From assembly GCA_002400415.1 (NCBI GenBank), contig DGQP01000003.1, positions 62,001 to 126,000 on the forward strand: a stretch of DNA of 64,000 nt. Direction: 5' to 3'. The position numbers and the translations under genes were made by a program. Below are positions 26,796-35,581 of this stretch, piece after piece. Under the pieces are notes generated by a model. The model did not search any database and was not told where the DNA came from. It saw nothing but the letters and a program-made list of their open reading frames with translations. The stretch's first letter is position 1. Each line of letters opens with the position of its first letter. The DNA comes from Chitinophagaceae bacterium UBA4411 (GTDB lineage Bacteria; Bacteroidota; Bacteroidia; Chitinophagales; Chitinophagaceae).

Positions 26796-29288
26796 ATGCG
26801 AAAACTAACCTTACTTTTCATTTACTGCCTGGGCTTTGTTCCTTTTTCATTCTCCCAGGCACCCCAAAGCTGGACTTCAGCCGATATGTACCTGGCCCTC
26901 CGCAAACTGAATGTACTGGGTTCTGTGTTGTATGTGGCGGCTCACCCTGATGATGAGAATACAAGGCTGATCGCTTATTTATCCAAAGATAAAATGTACA
27001 GGACCGGCTACCTGTCATTAACAAGAGGTGATGGCGGCCAAAACCTGATTGGCGATGAGCAGGGAATTGAACTGGGTATGATCAGGACACAGGAACTGCT
27101 ATCTGCCAGGAGAATAGATGGCGGTGAACAATTTTTTACAAGGGCCTTTGATTTTGGTTTTTCCAAAAATCCGGAAGAAACGTTTACCAAATGGGATAAA
27201 GAGAAAATACTAAGCGATGTGGTATGGGTGATCAGGAAATTTCAGCCGGACGTTATCATCACACGTTTTCCCACAACCGGCGAAGGAGGTCATGGTCATC
27301 ATACCGCGTCAGCTATTTTGGCGAATGAAGCTTTTGAAGCAGCTGCTGATCCCAAACGTTTTCCCGAACAGCTGAAATATGTTACGGTTTGGCAGGCCAA
27401 AAGAGTGCTCTGGAATACATTCAATTTCGGAGGTACAAATACAATAAGAGATGATCAGTTTAAAGTGGATGTGGGAGGGTATAACCCGTTGCTGGGAAAA
27501 AGCTATGGAGAGATTGCTGCTGAAAGCCGGAGTCAGCATAAAAGCCAGGGTTTTGGTGTGCCAGCTTCAAGAGGCGAGTCATTGGAGTTTTTTAAAGCTA
27601 CCAAAGGTGATCAGCCGGCGAATGAACTGACAGATGGTACAGAGCTTACCTGGAAAAGAATAAAAGGAGGTGAACCAATTGCCAACAGGGTTGATAGCCT
27701 GGTGGCGGGCTTTGATCTTTTTCACCCCGAAAAATCTGTGGAGGGATTAGTAAAACTCTATCAGTCCATCAACCAGCTGGAAGAAAGCACCTGGAAGACA
27801 CAAAAATTGCGTGAAGTGTACATACTGATTGCCCAGTGCAGTGGTTTATTCCTTGATGCCACAACTACAGAACAATTTGCGGTGCAGACAGATTCGATCC
27901 GGATCAACTTCTCATTCAATAACCGTCTTGGAACAAACGCGGTACTGGAAAAAGTAATAGTAGATGATTTTGATACCCTGTTTTTAAAACCGCTGGAAAA
28001 AAACAGGAACCTGAATTTTTCCAGGAGCATTTATGTTCCTGCTGATAAACCAGTCACACAACCTTATTGGCTGGTCAATAAAATGGAAGAAGGTTATTTC
28101 AATGTAGGCGACCAGTTGCAGATTGGCCAGCCGGATGTTGATCCTGCCTATAATGCCTTTATTAAAGTAAAGATCTATGGTGAATCGTTTCTGTTTATGA
28201 TACAGGTTCGTTTTAAATTCACTGACCCGGTAAGGGGTGAGTTATACCAGCCGGTTGTTGTTGTGCCCCCGGTTTTAATGAGCCCTCTGGAAGATTTAAA
28301 AATTATCACTCCTGAAAGGACAAAGATCAGCGGTTCGGTTTTGGTGAAAGGAATGAAAAAGGGCTTTGTTTCAAATGTTTCTCTTCAATCAGGTGAATCT
28401 GGTAAAGTGCTGACAAATATCAGCACCGCTAATGGCACTATTGCTGTGAATGCTAAAGACCAGATATCAGAATTTACATATAGCGGAGAGGCTTCCAAAA
28501 AAAATGAGAAAATCCTTTTTGGGATATCCGGAACCGGTAAAGAAACTGTGGCAAAAGACCGGCATGAAGTAAAATATGATCATATACCCTATATCAACTA
28601 TTTTCATGATGCAGCCGTATCGTTGAAGTATGCTGACCTGAAAATCTATAACAAGAAGATCGGGTATATCGTCGGTGCCGGTGATAAAGTGCCGGCAGCC
28701 CTGGAACAAATGGGGTATGAAGTGACCTTGCTGACCGATAAAGAATTGTCGAGAAATAACCTGCAGCAATTTGATGCAATCATCACAGGAGTAAGAGCCT
28801 ATAATACGCATGACTGGATGAACAAACATTACGATAAGCTGATGAAATATGTGAGTGAAGGAGGTAACCTGATCGTTCAGTACAATACGAGCAACCAGAT
28901 CGGCCCGGTAAGAGCCAAGATCGGTCCTTATAATTTCAATATTACCAGGAACAGGGTAACCGATGAGAATGCAGCAGTTACTTTGCTGAAACCAGAGCAC
29001 CCGGCCTTTAACTTTCCTAATAAAATAACCGGCGATGATTTCCGGGGATGGATACAGGAACGAAGTATCTATCATGCTGCTGATACTTCAGGCAAATTTG
29101 AAAAACTGATTGGGATGGCTGACCCCGGCGAAAGATCAGATGACGGAAGTTTGCTGGTGGCTAAATATGGGAAAGGATATTTTACTTATACCGGTATTGT
29201 TTTCTTCCGGGAATTACCTGCGGGAGTGCCCGGCGCTTACCGTCTGCTGGCGAACCTGATCGCATTAAACCGGAAAAAAGCTTTTTAA
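26796..29288 (+). CDS. Secreted PIG-L/LmbE-type deacetylase with long C-terminal region
   Basis: An 830-residue protein with a signal peptide (FSFSQ). The N-terminal domain is an LmbE-like zinc deacetylase: AHPDDE at 49-54 and the third metal ligand region HGHH at 166-169. The remaining ~550 residues include a beta-rich part and a GATase1-like segment near 620-780 (KIGYIVGAGDKVPAALEQMGYEV, FDAIITGVRAYNTHDWM, GGNLIVQYNT). The substrate is probably an N-acetylated sugar or conjugate, but that is not shown by the sequence. It heads a tight unit: its stop overlaps the start of a tiny membrane protein, and a Na+:solute symporter closes the unit, suggesting cleavage of an extracellular substrate and uptake of the product. 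Confidence 0.88.
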   Translation: MRKLTLLFIYCLGFVPFSFSQAPQSWTSADMYLALRKLNVLGSVLYVAAHPDDENTRLIAYLSKDKMYRTGYLSLTRGDGGQNLIGDEQGIELGMIRTQELLSARRIDGGEQFFTRAFDFGFSKNPEETFTKWDKEKILSDVVWVIRKFQPDVIITRFPTTGEGGHGHHTASAILANEAFEAAADPKRFPEQLKYVTVWQAKRVLWNTFNFGGTNTIRDDQFKVDVGGYNPLLGKSYGEIAAESRSQHKSQGFGVPASRGESLEFFKATKGDQPANELTDGTELTWKRIKGGEPIANRVDSLVAGFDLFHPEKSVEGLVKLYQSINQLEESTWKTQKLREVYILIAQCSGLFLDATTTEQFAVQTDSIRINFSFNNRLGTNAVLEKVIVDDFDTLFLKPLEKNRNLNFSRSIYVPADKPVTQPYWLVNKMEEGYFNVGDQLQIGQPDVDPAYNAFIKVKIYGESFLFMIQVRFKFTDPVRGELYQPVVVVPPVLMSPLEDLKIITPERTKISGSVLVKGMKKGFVSNVSLQSGESGKVLTNISTANGTIAVNAKDQISEFTYSGEASKKNEKILFGISGTGKETVAKDRHEVKYDHIPYINYFHDAAVSLKYADLKIYNKKIGYIVGAGDKVPAALEQMGYEVTLLTDKELSRNNLQQFDAIITGVRAYNTHDWMNKHYDKLMKYVSEGGNLIVQYNTSNQIGPVRAKIGPYNFNITRNRVTDENAAVTLLKPEHPAFNFPNKITGDDFRGWIQERSIYHAADTSGKFEKLIGMADPGERSDDGSLLVAKYGKGYFTYTGIVFFRELPAGVPGAYRLLANLIALNRKKAF

Positions 29289-29464
29289 TGAGTACGGATA
29301 AACAACCCAGTGTACGAAGAGGAGAGATGGCATTCATTTTTGCTATTGTACTTGGCCTTGCATTGGGAATCATGATCAAGAAAATACGGATTGGAATACT
29401 GATTGGATTAGTGCTGGGCCTGCTGATTATACTTACAGGCTGGTTAAGAACCACGAGGAAATAA
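29288..29464 (+). CDS. Tiny membrane protein with two spans
   Basis: A 58-residue protein starting MSTDKQPSVRRGEMAF, with two hydrophobic segments at about 13-30 (AFIFAIVLGLALGIMI) and 35-52 (IGILIGLVLGLLIILTGWL) separated by KKIR, ending RTTRK. Its ATG overlaps the stop codon of the PIG-L gene (TAATG), which marks translational coupling. It has no recognised family. Its position between a secreted deacetylase and a transporter suggests a small accessory subunit of the transporter; this is inference. Confidence 0.7.
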   Translation: MSTDKQPSVRRGEMAFIFAIVLGLALGIMIKKIRIGILIGLVLGLLIILTGWLRTTRK

Positions 29465-29465
29465 T

Positions 29466-29591
29466 ATGTCACAAACCGATAACGATAAAGCGCCTTTATT
29501 TAAAAACTGGAATGGCTGGTATATACTCGTCGTGCTGTTTCTGGTAGTGCTGATTATTTTGTTTTCATTGTTCACCAATTATTTTTCATGA
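29466..29591 (+). CDS. Tiny single-span membrane protein
   Basis: A 41-residue protein, MSQTDNDKAPLFKNWNGWY followed by a hydrophobic span of about 20 residues (ILVVLFLVVLIILFSLF) and NYFS. It begins one base after the preceding stop and overlaps the symporter start (ATGA). Small one-span proteins of the form 'KPLFKxWxGWY' commonly precede Na+:solute symporters and act or are thought to act as small subunits. Both the overlap and composition support a real gene. Confidence 0.75.
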   Translation: MSQTDNDKAPLFKNWNGWYILVVLFLVVLIILFSLFTNYFS

Positions 29592-31324
29592 GCCAGACCG
29601 ACTGGATAGTACTGGTTATTACATTGCTTGCCATCATTACTTACGGTTTGTATAAAAGCCGTACCTCTCACAACCTGGATGGCTATTTCCTGAGCAACCG
29701 CAGTTTGCCCTGGGGGCTGGTTCTGTTAAGTATTATGGGTACCCAGGCAAGCGCCATTACTTTTTTGTCAGCACCAGGCCAGGCCTATACGGATGGCATG
29801 CGGTTCGTGCAGTACTATTTTGGCATCCCGCTGGCCATGATCGTTATTTGTATCTTCTTTGTGCCCATCTTCAGCAAATTAAAAGTATATACGGCCTATG
29901 AATACCTGGAGAACCGGTTTGACGGAAAGACTAGAACACTGACTTCTTTTCTCTTCTTGCTGCAGCGCGGGTTATCAACCGGTATCAGCGTATTTGCTCC
30001 TTCTATCATTCTTTCTTCCTTACTGGGCTGGAATATTTACTGGACCAATTTATTTATGGGGGGCTTACTGATCATTTATACCATGACGGGTGGCGCCAAA
30101 GCAGTAGCGTATACACAGCAATTACAGCTGATTGTTATTTTCACCGGTATGTTCCTGGCGGCCTATATGGTGGTGAATATGCTGCCGGAGAATGTGGGGT
30201 TTATTGATGCACTGCAGGTGAGCGGGAAATTGGGTAAACTGAATGTGATCACAACAGGAATTACAGAAAAGGGATTTAACTGGAGTGATCAATATAATAT
30301 CTGGACAGGGTTAGTGGGAGGGTTCTTTTTGGCATTGTCTTATTTCGGGGCCGATCAAAGCCAGGTGGGACGGTATTTAACGGCCAGTTCTTTAAAAGAA
30401 AGCAGGATGGGCCTGATCATGAACGGGCTGGTGAAAGTGCCCATGCAATTTTTGATCCTGCTGGTGGGGGTATTGGTATTTACATTTTACCAATTTAATA
30501 ATGCCCCGATCTTCTTTAACCAAAAACAGGTTACGAAGATTGAGAACTCTTCTTTAAAAGATTCCTTTCATCTTGCGAATAACAGGTACAATGAATTATC
30601 TGTACAAAAAAAACAGACTGTGACCGCCTTTGCAGCTGCACTGGACAAGAAGAATGACTCCGCGATAGAATTTACTACCGCTCAACTGCGGTCTTTACAA
30701 AAGGAATCAGACAGTTTGCGGAAAAAAGTCACTGGCTGGATTAATTCAAAAGAAGTGGGTGGCGATGGGAATGATACCAATTATATCTTTCTCCGGTTTG
30801 TGGTCGATCATTTACCGGCAGGCCTGGTAGGACTGCTGATTGCAATCATCTTCCTGGCATCCTGGGGTAGTATTGCGGCAGCTATTAATTCGCTGGCGTC
30901 CTGCTCTATGGTGGATTTTCACCGCCGCTTTACTAAGAACAAAGACAGTGGCGAAGATGAATACAGGTTGTCAAAATGGTACACACTCGGCTGGGGCATC
31001 TTTTGTATCGTGGTCGCCATGTTTACTTATAATATCGGGAACAGCCTGATTGAGGCCGTGAATATTCTTGGTTCTTTATTTTATGGGGTAATTCTTGGTG
31101 TATTCCTCGTTGCATTTTTTATGAAGCATATTAAAAGCGGTACAGTGGTATTCTGGGCCGCTATCATTGCAGAACTGCTGGTATTGACGGTGTTTATCCT
31201 GACCAAAGCCGGTGTTTTCAAAATGGGTTTTCTCTGGCTGAACCCCATTGGCGCTTTTGCTGTACTCTTTTTCACCCTGTTACTTAATAAGGGCATTGCA
31301 AAAAAAGAATCCCTGCCGGTTTGA
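29588..31324 (+). CDS. Sodium:solute symporter (SSS family)
   Basis: A 578-residue polytopic membrane protein of the SSS/SGLT family with about 13-14 spans. Recognisable segments are YGLYKSRTSHNLDGYFLSNR near 19-38, the SSS substrate/sodium region GTQASAITFLSAPGQAY at 51-67, IYTMTGGAKAVAYTQQLQ near 163-180 and SYFGADQSQVGRYL near 251-264. A hydrophilic stretch of about 95 residues (about 303-398, rich in K, S, D and E) interrupts the membrane core; such an insert is known in part of this Bacteroidota group. The substrate is unknown. It is the last gene of the PIG-L unit. Confidence 0.92.
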   Translation: MSQTDWIVLVITLLAIITYGLYKSRTSHNLDGYFLSNRSLPWGLVLLSIMGTQASAITFLSAPGQAYTDGMRFVQYYFGIPLAMIVICIFFVPIFSKLKVYTAYEYLENRFDGKTRTLTSFLFLLQRGLSTGISVFAPSIILSSLLGWNIYWTNLFMGGLLIIYTMTGGAKAVAYTQQLQLIVIFTGMFLAAYMVVNMLPENVGFIDALQVSGKLGKLNVITTGITEKGFNWSDQYNIWTGLVGGFFLALSYFGADQSQVGRYLTASSLKESRMGLIMNGLVKVPMQFLILLVGVLVFTFYQFNNAPIFFNQKQVTKIENSSLKDSFHLANNRYNELSVQKKQTVTAFAAALDKKNDSAIEFTTAQLRSLQKESDSLRKKVTGWINSKEVGGDGNDTNYIFLRFVVDHLPAGLVGLLIAIIFLASWGSIAAAINSLASCSMVDFHRRFTKNKDSGEDEYRLSKWYTLGWGIFCIVVAMFTYNIGNSLIEAVNILGSLFYGVILGVFLVAFFMKHIKSGTVVFWAAIIAELLVLTVFILTKAGVFKMGFLWLNPIGAFAVLFFTLLLNKGIAKKESLPV

Positions 31325-31334
31325 ACAGCAGGGA
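31299..31334 (-). terminator. Terminator of the DUF2911 gene
   Basis: On the - strand the stem TCCCTGC / GCAGGGA (loop 11 nt) is followed by ATTCTTTTTT. It lies inside the last codons of the convergent symporter gene, 24 bases past the DUF2911 stop. Confidence 0.6.
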
Positions 31335-31357
31335 TTACCAGGAAAAGAGATCAGCAG

Positions 31358-32188
31358 TTATTTTAATTCCGCCAGTAATTTTTCATTCAGTTTTACATAA
31401 TCATCGTTCTTGGCTTCTTTAGCCAGTTCAATAGAACGGCTGGCTGCCTTCTTAGCATCCTCTTTCTTACCCAGTTTGGCCAAACAGTTGGCCCTCTGGT
31501 GATGGATCCAGAAAGCGGTAGGTTGTGCTTCGACTGCTTTATCAAACCATGCCAGCGCCTGGTTCAGGTCTTTACCGTTATCCATGTAATACATTGCTGC
31601 ATTGAAATACGGGGGCTTTTCTGTTTTCATAGCAGTTTCAATGGCGGCCATTACTTTGGTGTCGATTTCAGTGGTTATAGGCAAACTGACGGCTGCCTTG
31701 TCCCATTTAATATGCAATTCACAGCTGGTTGCGGTTAAGTTGGCAAATTGCATGGTAAATGATTCAACAGCAGTTTTTGATTTCATCACCGGGGCATTGA
31801 CTCTCACCACGTCCATATCCTGCTTGTAAGCAGCAGGGCTGGTTACATCAGTTTGTTTTGTAATGATCAATGTCCAGCTGGATTTTTCAGGAATAGAAAG
31901 CAAACCGTATTTACCGGCAGGTATTTTAACGCCCCCGATGGTTACTTCATCTCCAAAAGTGAGGGTGGTGGCATTGTTGGCGCCGGTACGCCATACTTTT
32001 CCAAATGGCACCAGGTCGCCAAATATTTTGCGTCCTTTCATAGCCGGGCGTGAATATGATAATTCAACAGCAGCCAGCCCGAAATCCTGTTTAATGGTTT
32101 GAGTGGGGCTGGGGGCCGGCGTTTTTAACTGCGCACCGGCAGATAATAAGGTAAATACTGCCGCAGCAGCGGTAATGATTTTTTTCAT
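31358..32188 (-). CDS. DUF2911 periplasmic protein with TPR-like tail
   Basis: A 276-residue protein with a signal peptide (LSAGAQ at 15-20). The DUF2911 domain covers about 25-175, with the usual segments VELSYSRPAMKGRKIFGDLVPFGKVWRTGANNAT and AGKYGLLSIPEKSSWTLI. The final ~90 residues (YFNAAMYYMDNGKDLNQALAWFDKAV..., WIHHQRANCLAKLGKKEDAKKAASRSIELAKE) form two TPR-like helix pairs. The family is widespread in Bacteroidota and has no known function. An exact -7 box lies 23 bases upstream. Confidence 0.85.
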   Translation of the reverse strand: MKKIITAAAAVFTLLSAGAQLKTPAPSPTQTIKQDFGLAAVELSYSRPAMKGRKIFGDLVPFGKVWRTGANNATTLTFGDEVTIGGVKIPAGKYGLLSIPEKSSWTLIITKQTDVTSPAAYKQDMDVVRVNAPVMKSKTAVESFTMQFANLTATSCELHIKWDKAAVSLPITTEIDTKVMAAIETAMKTEKPPYFNAAMYYMDNGKDLNQALAWFDKAVEAQPTAFWIHHQRANCLAKLGKKEDAKKAASRSIELAKEAKNDDYVKLNEKLLAELK

Positions 32189-32210
32189 ACAAGCTAAGTT
32201 TTTGAGAAAG

Positions 32211-32218
32211 CAAAGGTA
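32211..32218 (-). promoter_or_regulatory. Bacteroidetes -7 box of the DUF2911 gene
   Basis: CAAAGGTA on the + strand is TACCTTTG on the - strand, an exact TAnnTTTG match, 23 bases before the start codon at 32188. Confidence 0.6.
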
Positions 32219-32257
32219 GGGGAACAGGTCAGAATTTCGGGTTTCTGTAAACTGCGT

Positions 32258-33688
32258 TTAGAAGGAGATTGCGACTGTTGTTTTGCCATTCCGTGCTTTT
32301 CGTCTCCATTTGGGACCTTCTTTGATAAGGCGGATGGCTTCCTGGTCGCAGCGGGCACATAGCGATTTGGTTACTTTAATATTGATGGGCTCTCCGTATT
32401 TATTTACTTCGAAAGAAACTTCCACCTGGCCACCGCCCGATTGTTTCCCTTTTACATCATCAGGTACCGTAAGGTTATTAACCAGGTAACTATCATAATT
32501 ATCCCAGCCATCTTCCGGCTCCGGCTCATTTTCCAGTTTAAAATTGGGATTATTCGCCCTTCTTTCGGAATTGATTTTTTTACCGGATATTGTTTGCGCA
32601 GCAACCGACTTGTCTTCCTGCATCACCACCTGCGCATTGGAAACATTATTCCTCAGCTGGAGATTATTATCATTATAGCCAAGCCCCCTTATCTGTACAT
32701 TCAGTACCGAGTCAGGAGATATGAGATTGAAATTGCCCCGTGCATCAGTATAAGTACCTACATTATCTTCCAGGTTGGTCACATTGGCAAAGGGAACAGC
32801 ATTATTATTGGCATCCGTCACCCGGCCCCGGAATATATTCGCCCGGTACTGGTTATTCAGTTGTTCTGCATTACGATTTGCAGCAACATTGCGGTTCTGG
32901 CGATTAGCTGTTTCATTCAATACCCCCGCATTTACTTCTTTTGCTGCAACATTTTCAGCATCCTTTCTTTTGGCAGCAGCTATTTTTGTATCGGCTTCTA
33001 ATGATTTATAATTATTATTATTCGCGGCACCGCTTGCTGTAACAGGGGCATTGGCTGCATTGCCGGTGGGAGGAGGAACGGAAATGTTGTTATTGGATGA
33101 TTTTACATCATCATTCTTAGCTACTACACTGGCATCGGCCGGGGTAGCAATATCCTCCACATCTTGTTTGATGGTTTCATTACTGCTGCCTGGCGATCCG
33201 GGCTGTATTGCACCGGTGCGGGGTTCATCCTTTTTACCGGGTGTTGCAGTAACATCAGCCTGTTCTGTTGCTATAGTTTTTGAACTGTCCGGGGCGGCAA
33301 GTGTTTTTTTATCTTCAACTTTATTAAGCCGGGCTATATCCGTATTCTCTTTTTTAGGGAAAGCAAATTGGTAGACCAGTAAACCGGCACCTGCCACGGC
33401 AATGATCATTGCGGCAGCCCTGAACCAGGGGAATGCTCTTTTACCCGTAGCTGGTAAAAAGACCGTTTTGCTTTCTTCAGTTTTATCTGTCAGCCTGTTC
33501 TTAAGCTCTGTAATATCGGCAATGATATTTACCGGGGTATTATGATAGCCATCCAGGGCATCGGCCAGGAAGGGATCATCCAGGGCTGCTTTTTCCAGGT
33601 CATGCCTTTCTTTGGGAGAAAGCAATCCCTGCTGGTATTTTTCAATATCAAAAGCGGTAAATGTTTTTATGTTTTGCCCGGTTGCCAT
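32258..33688 (-). CDS. Anti-sigma-factor-like membrane protein with TonB C-terminal domain
   Basis: A 476-residue protein. Residues 1-85 (DIEKYQQGLLSPKERHDLEKAALDDPFLADALDGY) resemble the N-terminal part of anti-sigma factors; a membrane span follows at about 90-108. Next comes a long Ala/Asn-rich low-complexity periplasmic linker, a carboxypeptidase-regulatory-like domain at about 285-345 (FRGRVTDANNNAVPFANVTN), and a TonB C-terminal-like domain at about 395-476 (GGQVEVSFEVNKYGEPINIKV). It starts 15 bases after the ECF sigma gene, so the two form an operon. It probably senses an outer-membrane or periplasmic signal and holds the sigma factor; that role follows from context and domain order. 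Confidence 0.82.
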   Translation of the reverse strand: MATGQNIKTFTAFDIEKYQQGLLSPKERHDLEKAALDDPFLADALDGYHNTPVNIIADITELKNRLTDKTEESKTVFLPATGKRAFPWFRAAAMIIAVAGAGLLVYQFAFPKKENTDIARLNKVEDKKTLAAPDSSKTIATEQADVTATPGKKDEPRTGAIQPGSPGSSNETIKQDVEDIATPADASVVAKNDDVKSSNNNISVPPPTGNAANAPVTASGAANNNNYKSLEADTKIAAAKRKDAENVAAKEVNAGVLNETANRQNRNVAANRNAEQLNNQYRANIFRGRVTDANNNAVPFANVTNLEDNVGTYTDARGNFNLISPDSVLNVQIRGLGYNDNNLQLRNNVSNAQVVMQEDKSVAAQTISGKKINSERRANNPNFKLENEPEPEDGWDNYDSYLVNNLTVPDDVKGKQSGGGQVEVSFEVNKYGEPINIKVTKSLCARCDQEAIRLIKEGPKWRRKARNGKTTVAISF

Positions 33689-33703
33689 AAGGCTTTACAA
33701 AGT

Positions 33704-34297
33704 TCAACTTTTTTTTGTTTCTGCTTCCATCACGGTTTTCTCCATGCACAATTTCAGGTTTCTCCGGCCATTCTGTATAAAACTCCGGACCTGGTTCCAT
33801 TCCTGCCCGGTTGCCTCCACAATTTCGTTATAGCATTTCCCTTCCAGGTAAAATAACCGGATGGCCTGCTGCTGTTCTGCTGTCAGGGTGCTGAGGCAGT
33901 ATTCCATTTTTTTGAAATTCTCCTCTTTTTCCAGCACACCATTCAGATGCACATTTTCCTCGCTTTGCACAAGTTCATGTTTAAACTCAACTGTTTTCAT
34001 GTTTTTAGGCGTCCGCAGCTGCATCAGGCAGTGGTTCTTAGCCAGTTGGTGCAGCCAGCCCCTGAAATTCTCCACTTCATGCTTTTTCAATTTTGATACC
34101 AGTTCCTCAAAGATCAGCATCACACTGTCTTTAGCCGTTTCAGGCTCTTTATAATACTTGAGGCAGACACCATAGACAAGGTCCATGTACCGCTGGTATA
34201 ATTCACCCAGTACGGCCATGTCGTCTGACTGTTTGTAGAGCGCCACCAGCTCCTTGTCGGTCAGTGTGCTGTGAGATATGTGCTTGATAAAAGCCAA
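33704..34297 (-). CDS. ECF-type RNA polymerase sigma factor
   Basis: A 197-residue sigma-70 family protein. Region 2 is ALYKQSDDMAVLGELYQRYMDLVYGVCLKYYK (about 19-50) with ENFRGWLHQLAKNHCL in 2.4. Region 4 is CLSTLTAEQQQAIRLFYLEGKCYNEIVEATGQEWNQVRSFIQNGRRNLK (about 133-180). It is cotranscribed with the following anti-sigma-like gene and divergent from two T9SS-type proteins at 34484-36634, which makes those a possible regulon. No autoregulatory box was identified in the 186-base divergent gap. Confidence 0.93.
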   Translation of the reverse strand: MAFIKHISHSTLTDKELVALYKQSDDMAVLGELYQRYMDLVYGVCLKYYKEPETAKDSVMLIFEELVSKLKKHEVENFRGWLHQLAKNHCLMQLRTPKNMKTVEFKHELVQSEENVHLNGVLEKEENFKKMEYCLSTLTAEQQQAIRLFYLEGKCYNEIVEATGQEWNQVRSFIQNGRRNLKLCMEKTVMEAETKKS

Positions 34298-34483
34298 GGG
34301 CTTAAAATTAATAAATAAAACCCGTCGGGGTTGTATGCAAAAGCTAAAAAATACGCATCCGTCTTTTGTTGGTTTGTATGTAATCCGGGAAAATAAAGCA
34401 TCCCGGTTCTAATGGCTAATCATTTAACAGCCGGTTAGTGATAACGGGGCTGGTTTCTACCGGCCCTTTTTACTTTAAAAAAA

Positions 34484-35566
34484 ATGCTTATGAGATATAT
34501 ATTTATACTCTTTTCATTATTGACCAGCTTCTTTTCATTTGCACAACCACCTGTAGGAACAACAGATACTTCCAAAGTGATTATCATGGGAAATTGCCGG
34601 ATTGCAAAAGAGACTGCACCTGCCGATGCAATAACAAAAAAACAATTAATTCCTTGTAAAACCGGGGAACAAAAACAACCGACCACAATAAGGATCAGGT
34701 GCGGGATGAATGTACCACAAACGGAGCCCTTGCTGGTTGTGGATGGAGTACCTGCAGCGTTCAGCAGCCTTTCAGCGCTGAATCAAAATGATATTGAAAG
34801 TATATCGATTCTGAAAGATGCAACGGCGACCGCTATCTATGGGTGCCGGGCCGGTAGCGGAGTTATACTTATTACCACAAAATCTTCCGGGATAAAAGAG
34901 TTTTTTGTAAAGGATTTTACGGATGGCAGCGGTATACCCGGTGCCACTTTAACATTCACTTCAGCAAAAGACAAAACCGATACACTTATGTTTGTTGCGG
35001 ATGAGAAGGGGACGGTAATTACCGGCCGGTTGAAAAAAGGAGTTGAATACACAGTGACCGTTACATCCGTTGGGTATAAGAATTACAGTTATTCAGCAAA
35101 ATCATCAGGTAAGTCCAATGATATCTTATTAGAAAGGAATTTCAGGGTAAATGAAGAAGTGATTGTAACAGCGAATTTCAACCAGGTGATCCGTTGCTAC
35201 GGCCTTAGATGCGGCGGATATCATAAAACCAGTGAGTGTACAATAACAAGTATTAAAACAGAAGAAACAGCAAACAAACAACAGGACCAGGGTCTGACCA
35301 TTACAGCGAATACTGTTTATCCCAATCCTGTTCGGCGGAGCCAGTCATTGACAGCCGAACTGGAAAGCCCTGTAGCACAACATATCCGGATCAGTTTGGT
35401 GAGTATGGGCGGACAAACGGTGGCATCTTACCCGTACCAGCTTAATAAAGGTGCCAACAGGATTGCAGTGAGTACATCGGGTAGTTGGTCTGCCGGCACC
35501 TATATGCTCATGTTCAGTTCAGCAACGAAACAATTATTCTGCCAGCAAAAGATCATCATCCAATAA
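34484..35566 (+). CDS. Plug-domain-like secreted protein with T9SS sorting tail and no barrel
   Basis: A 360-residue protein with a signal peptide (SFFSFAQ). Residues about 80-130 carry the SusC-type plug signature: PLLVVDGVP, LNQNDIESISILKDATATAIYG and GSGVILITTK. There is no beta-barrel after it. Instead there is a CnaB/carboxypeptidase-like domain at about 138-200 (VKDFTDGSGIPGATLTFTS), a short Cys-rich segment (IRCYGLRCGGYHKTSEC), and a T9SS type A sorting domain from about 278 (VYPNPVRRSQSL to QQKIIIQ). It is followed after 15 bases by a second unusual T9SS protein and is divergent from an ECF sigma/anti-sigma pair. Function unknown; a cell-surface partner using the plug as an interaction module is one possibility. 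Confidence 0.8.
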   Translation: MLMRYIFILFSLLTSFFSFAQPPVGTTDTSKVIIMGNCRIAKETAPADAITKKQLIPCKTGEQKQPTTIRIRCGMNVPQTEPLLVVDGVPAAFSSLSALNQNDIESISILKDATATAIYGCRAGSGVILITTKSSGIKEFFVKDFTDGSGIPGATLTFTSAKDKTDTLMFVADEKGTVITGRLKKGVEYTVTVTSVGYKNYSYSAKSSGKSNDILLERNFRVNEEVIVTANFNQVIRCYGLRCGGYHKTSECTITSIKTEETANKQQDQGLTITANTVYPNPVRRSQSLTAELESPVAQHIRISLVSMGGQTVASYPYQLNKGANRIAVSTSGSWSAGTYMLMFSSATKQLFCQQKIIIQ

Positions 35567-35581
35567 CTACAATTCTTCAGC

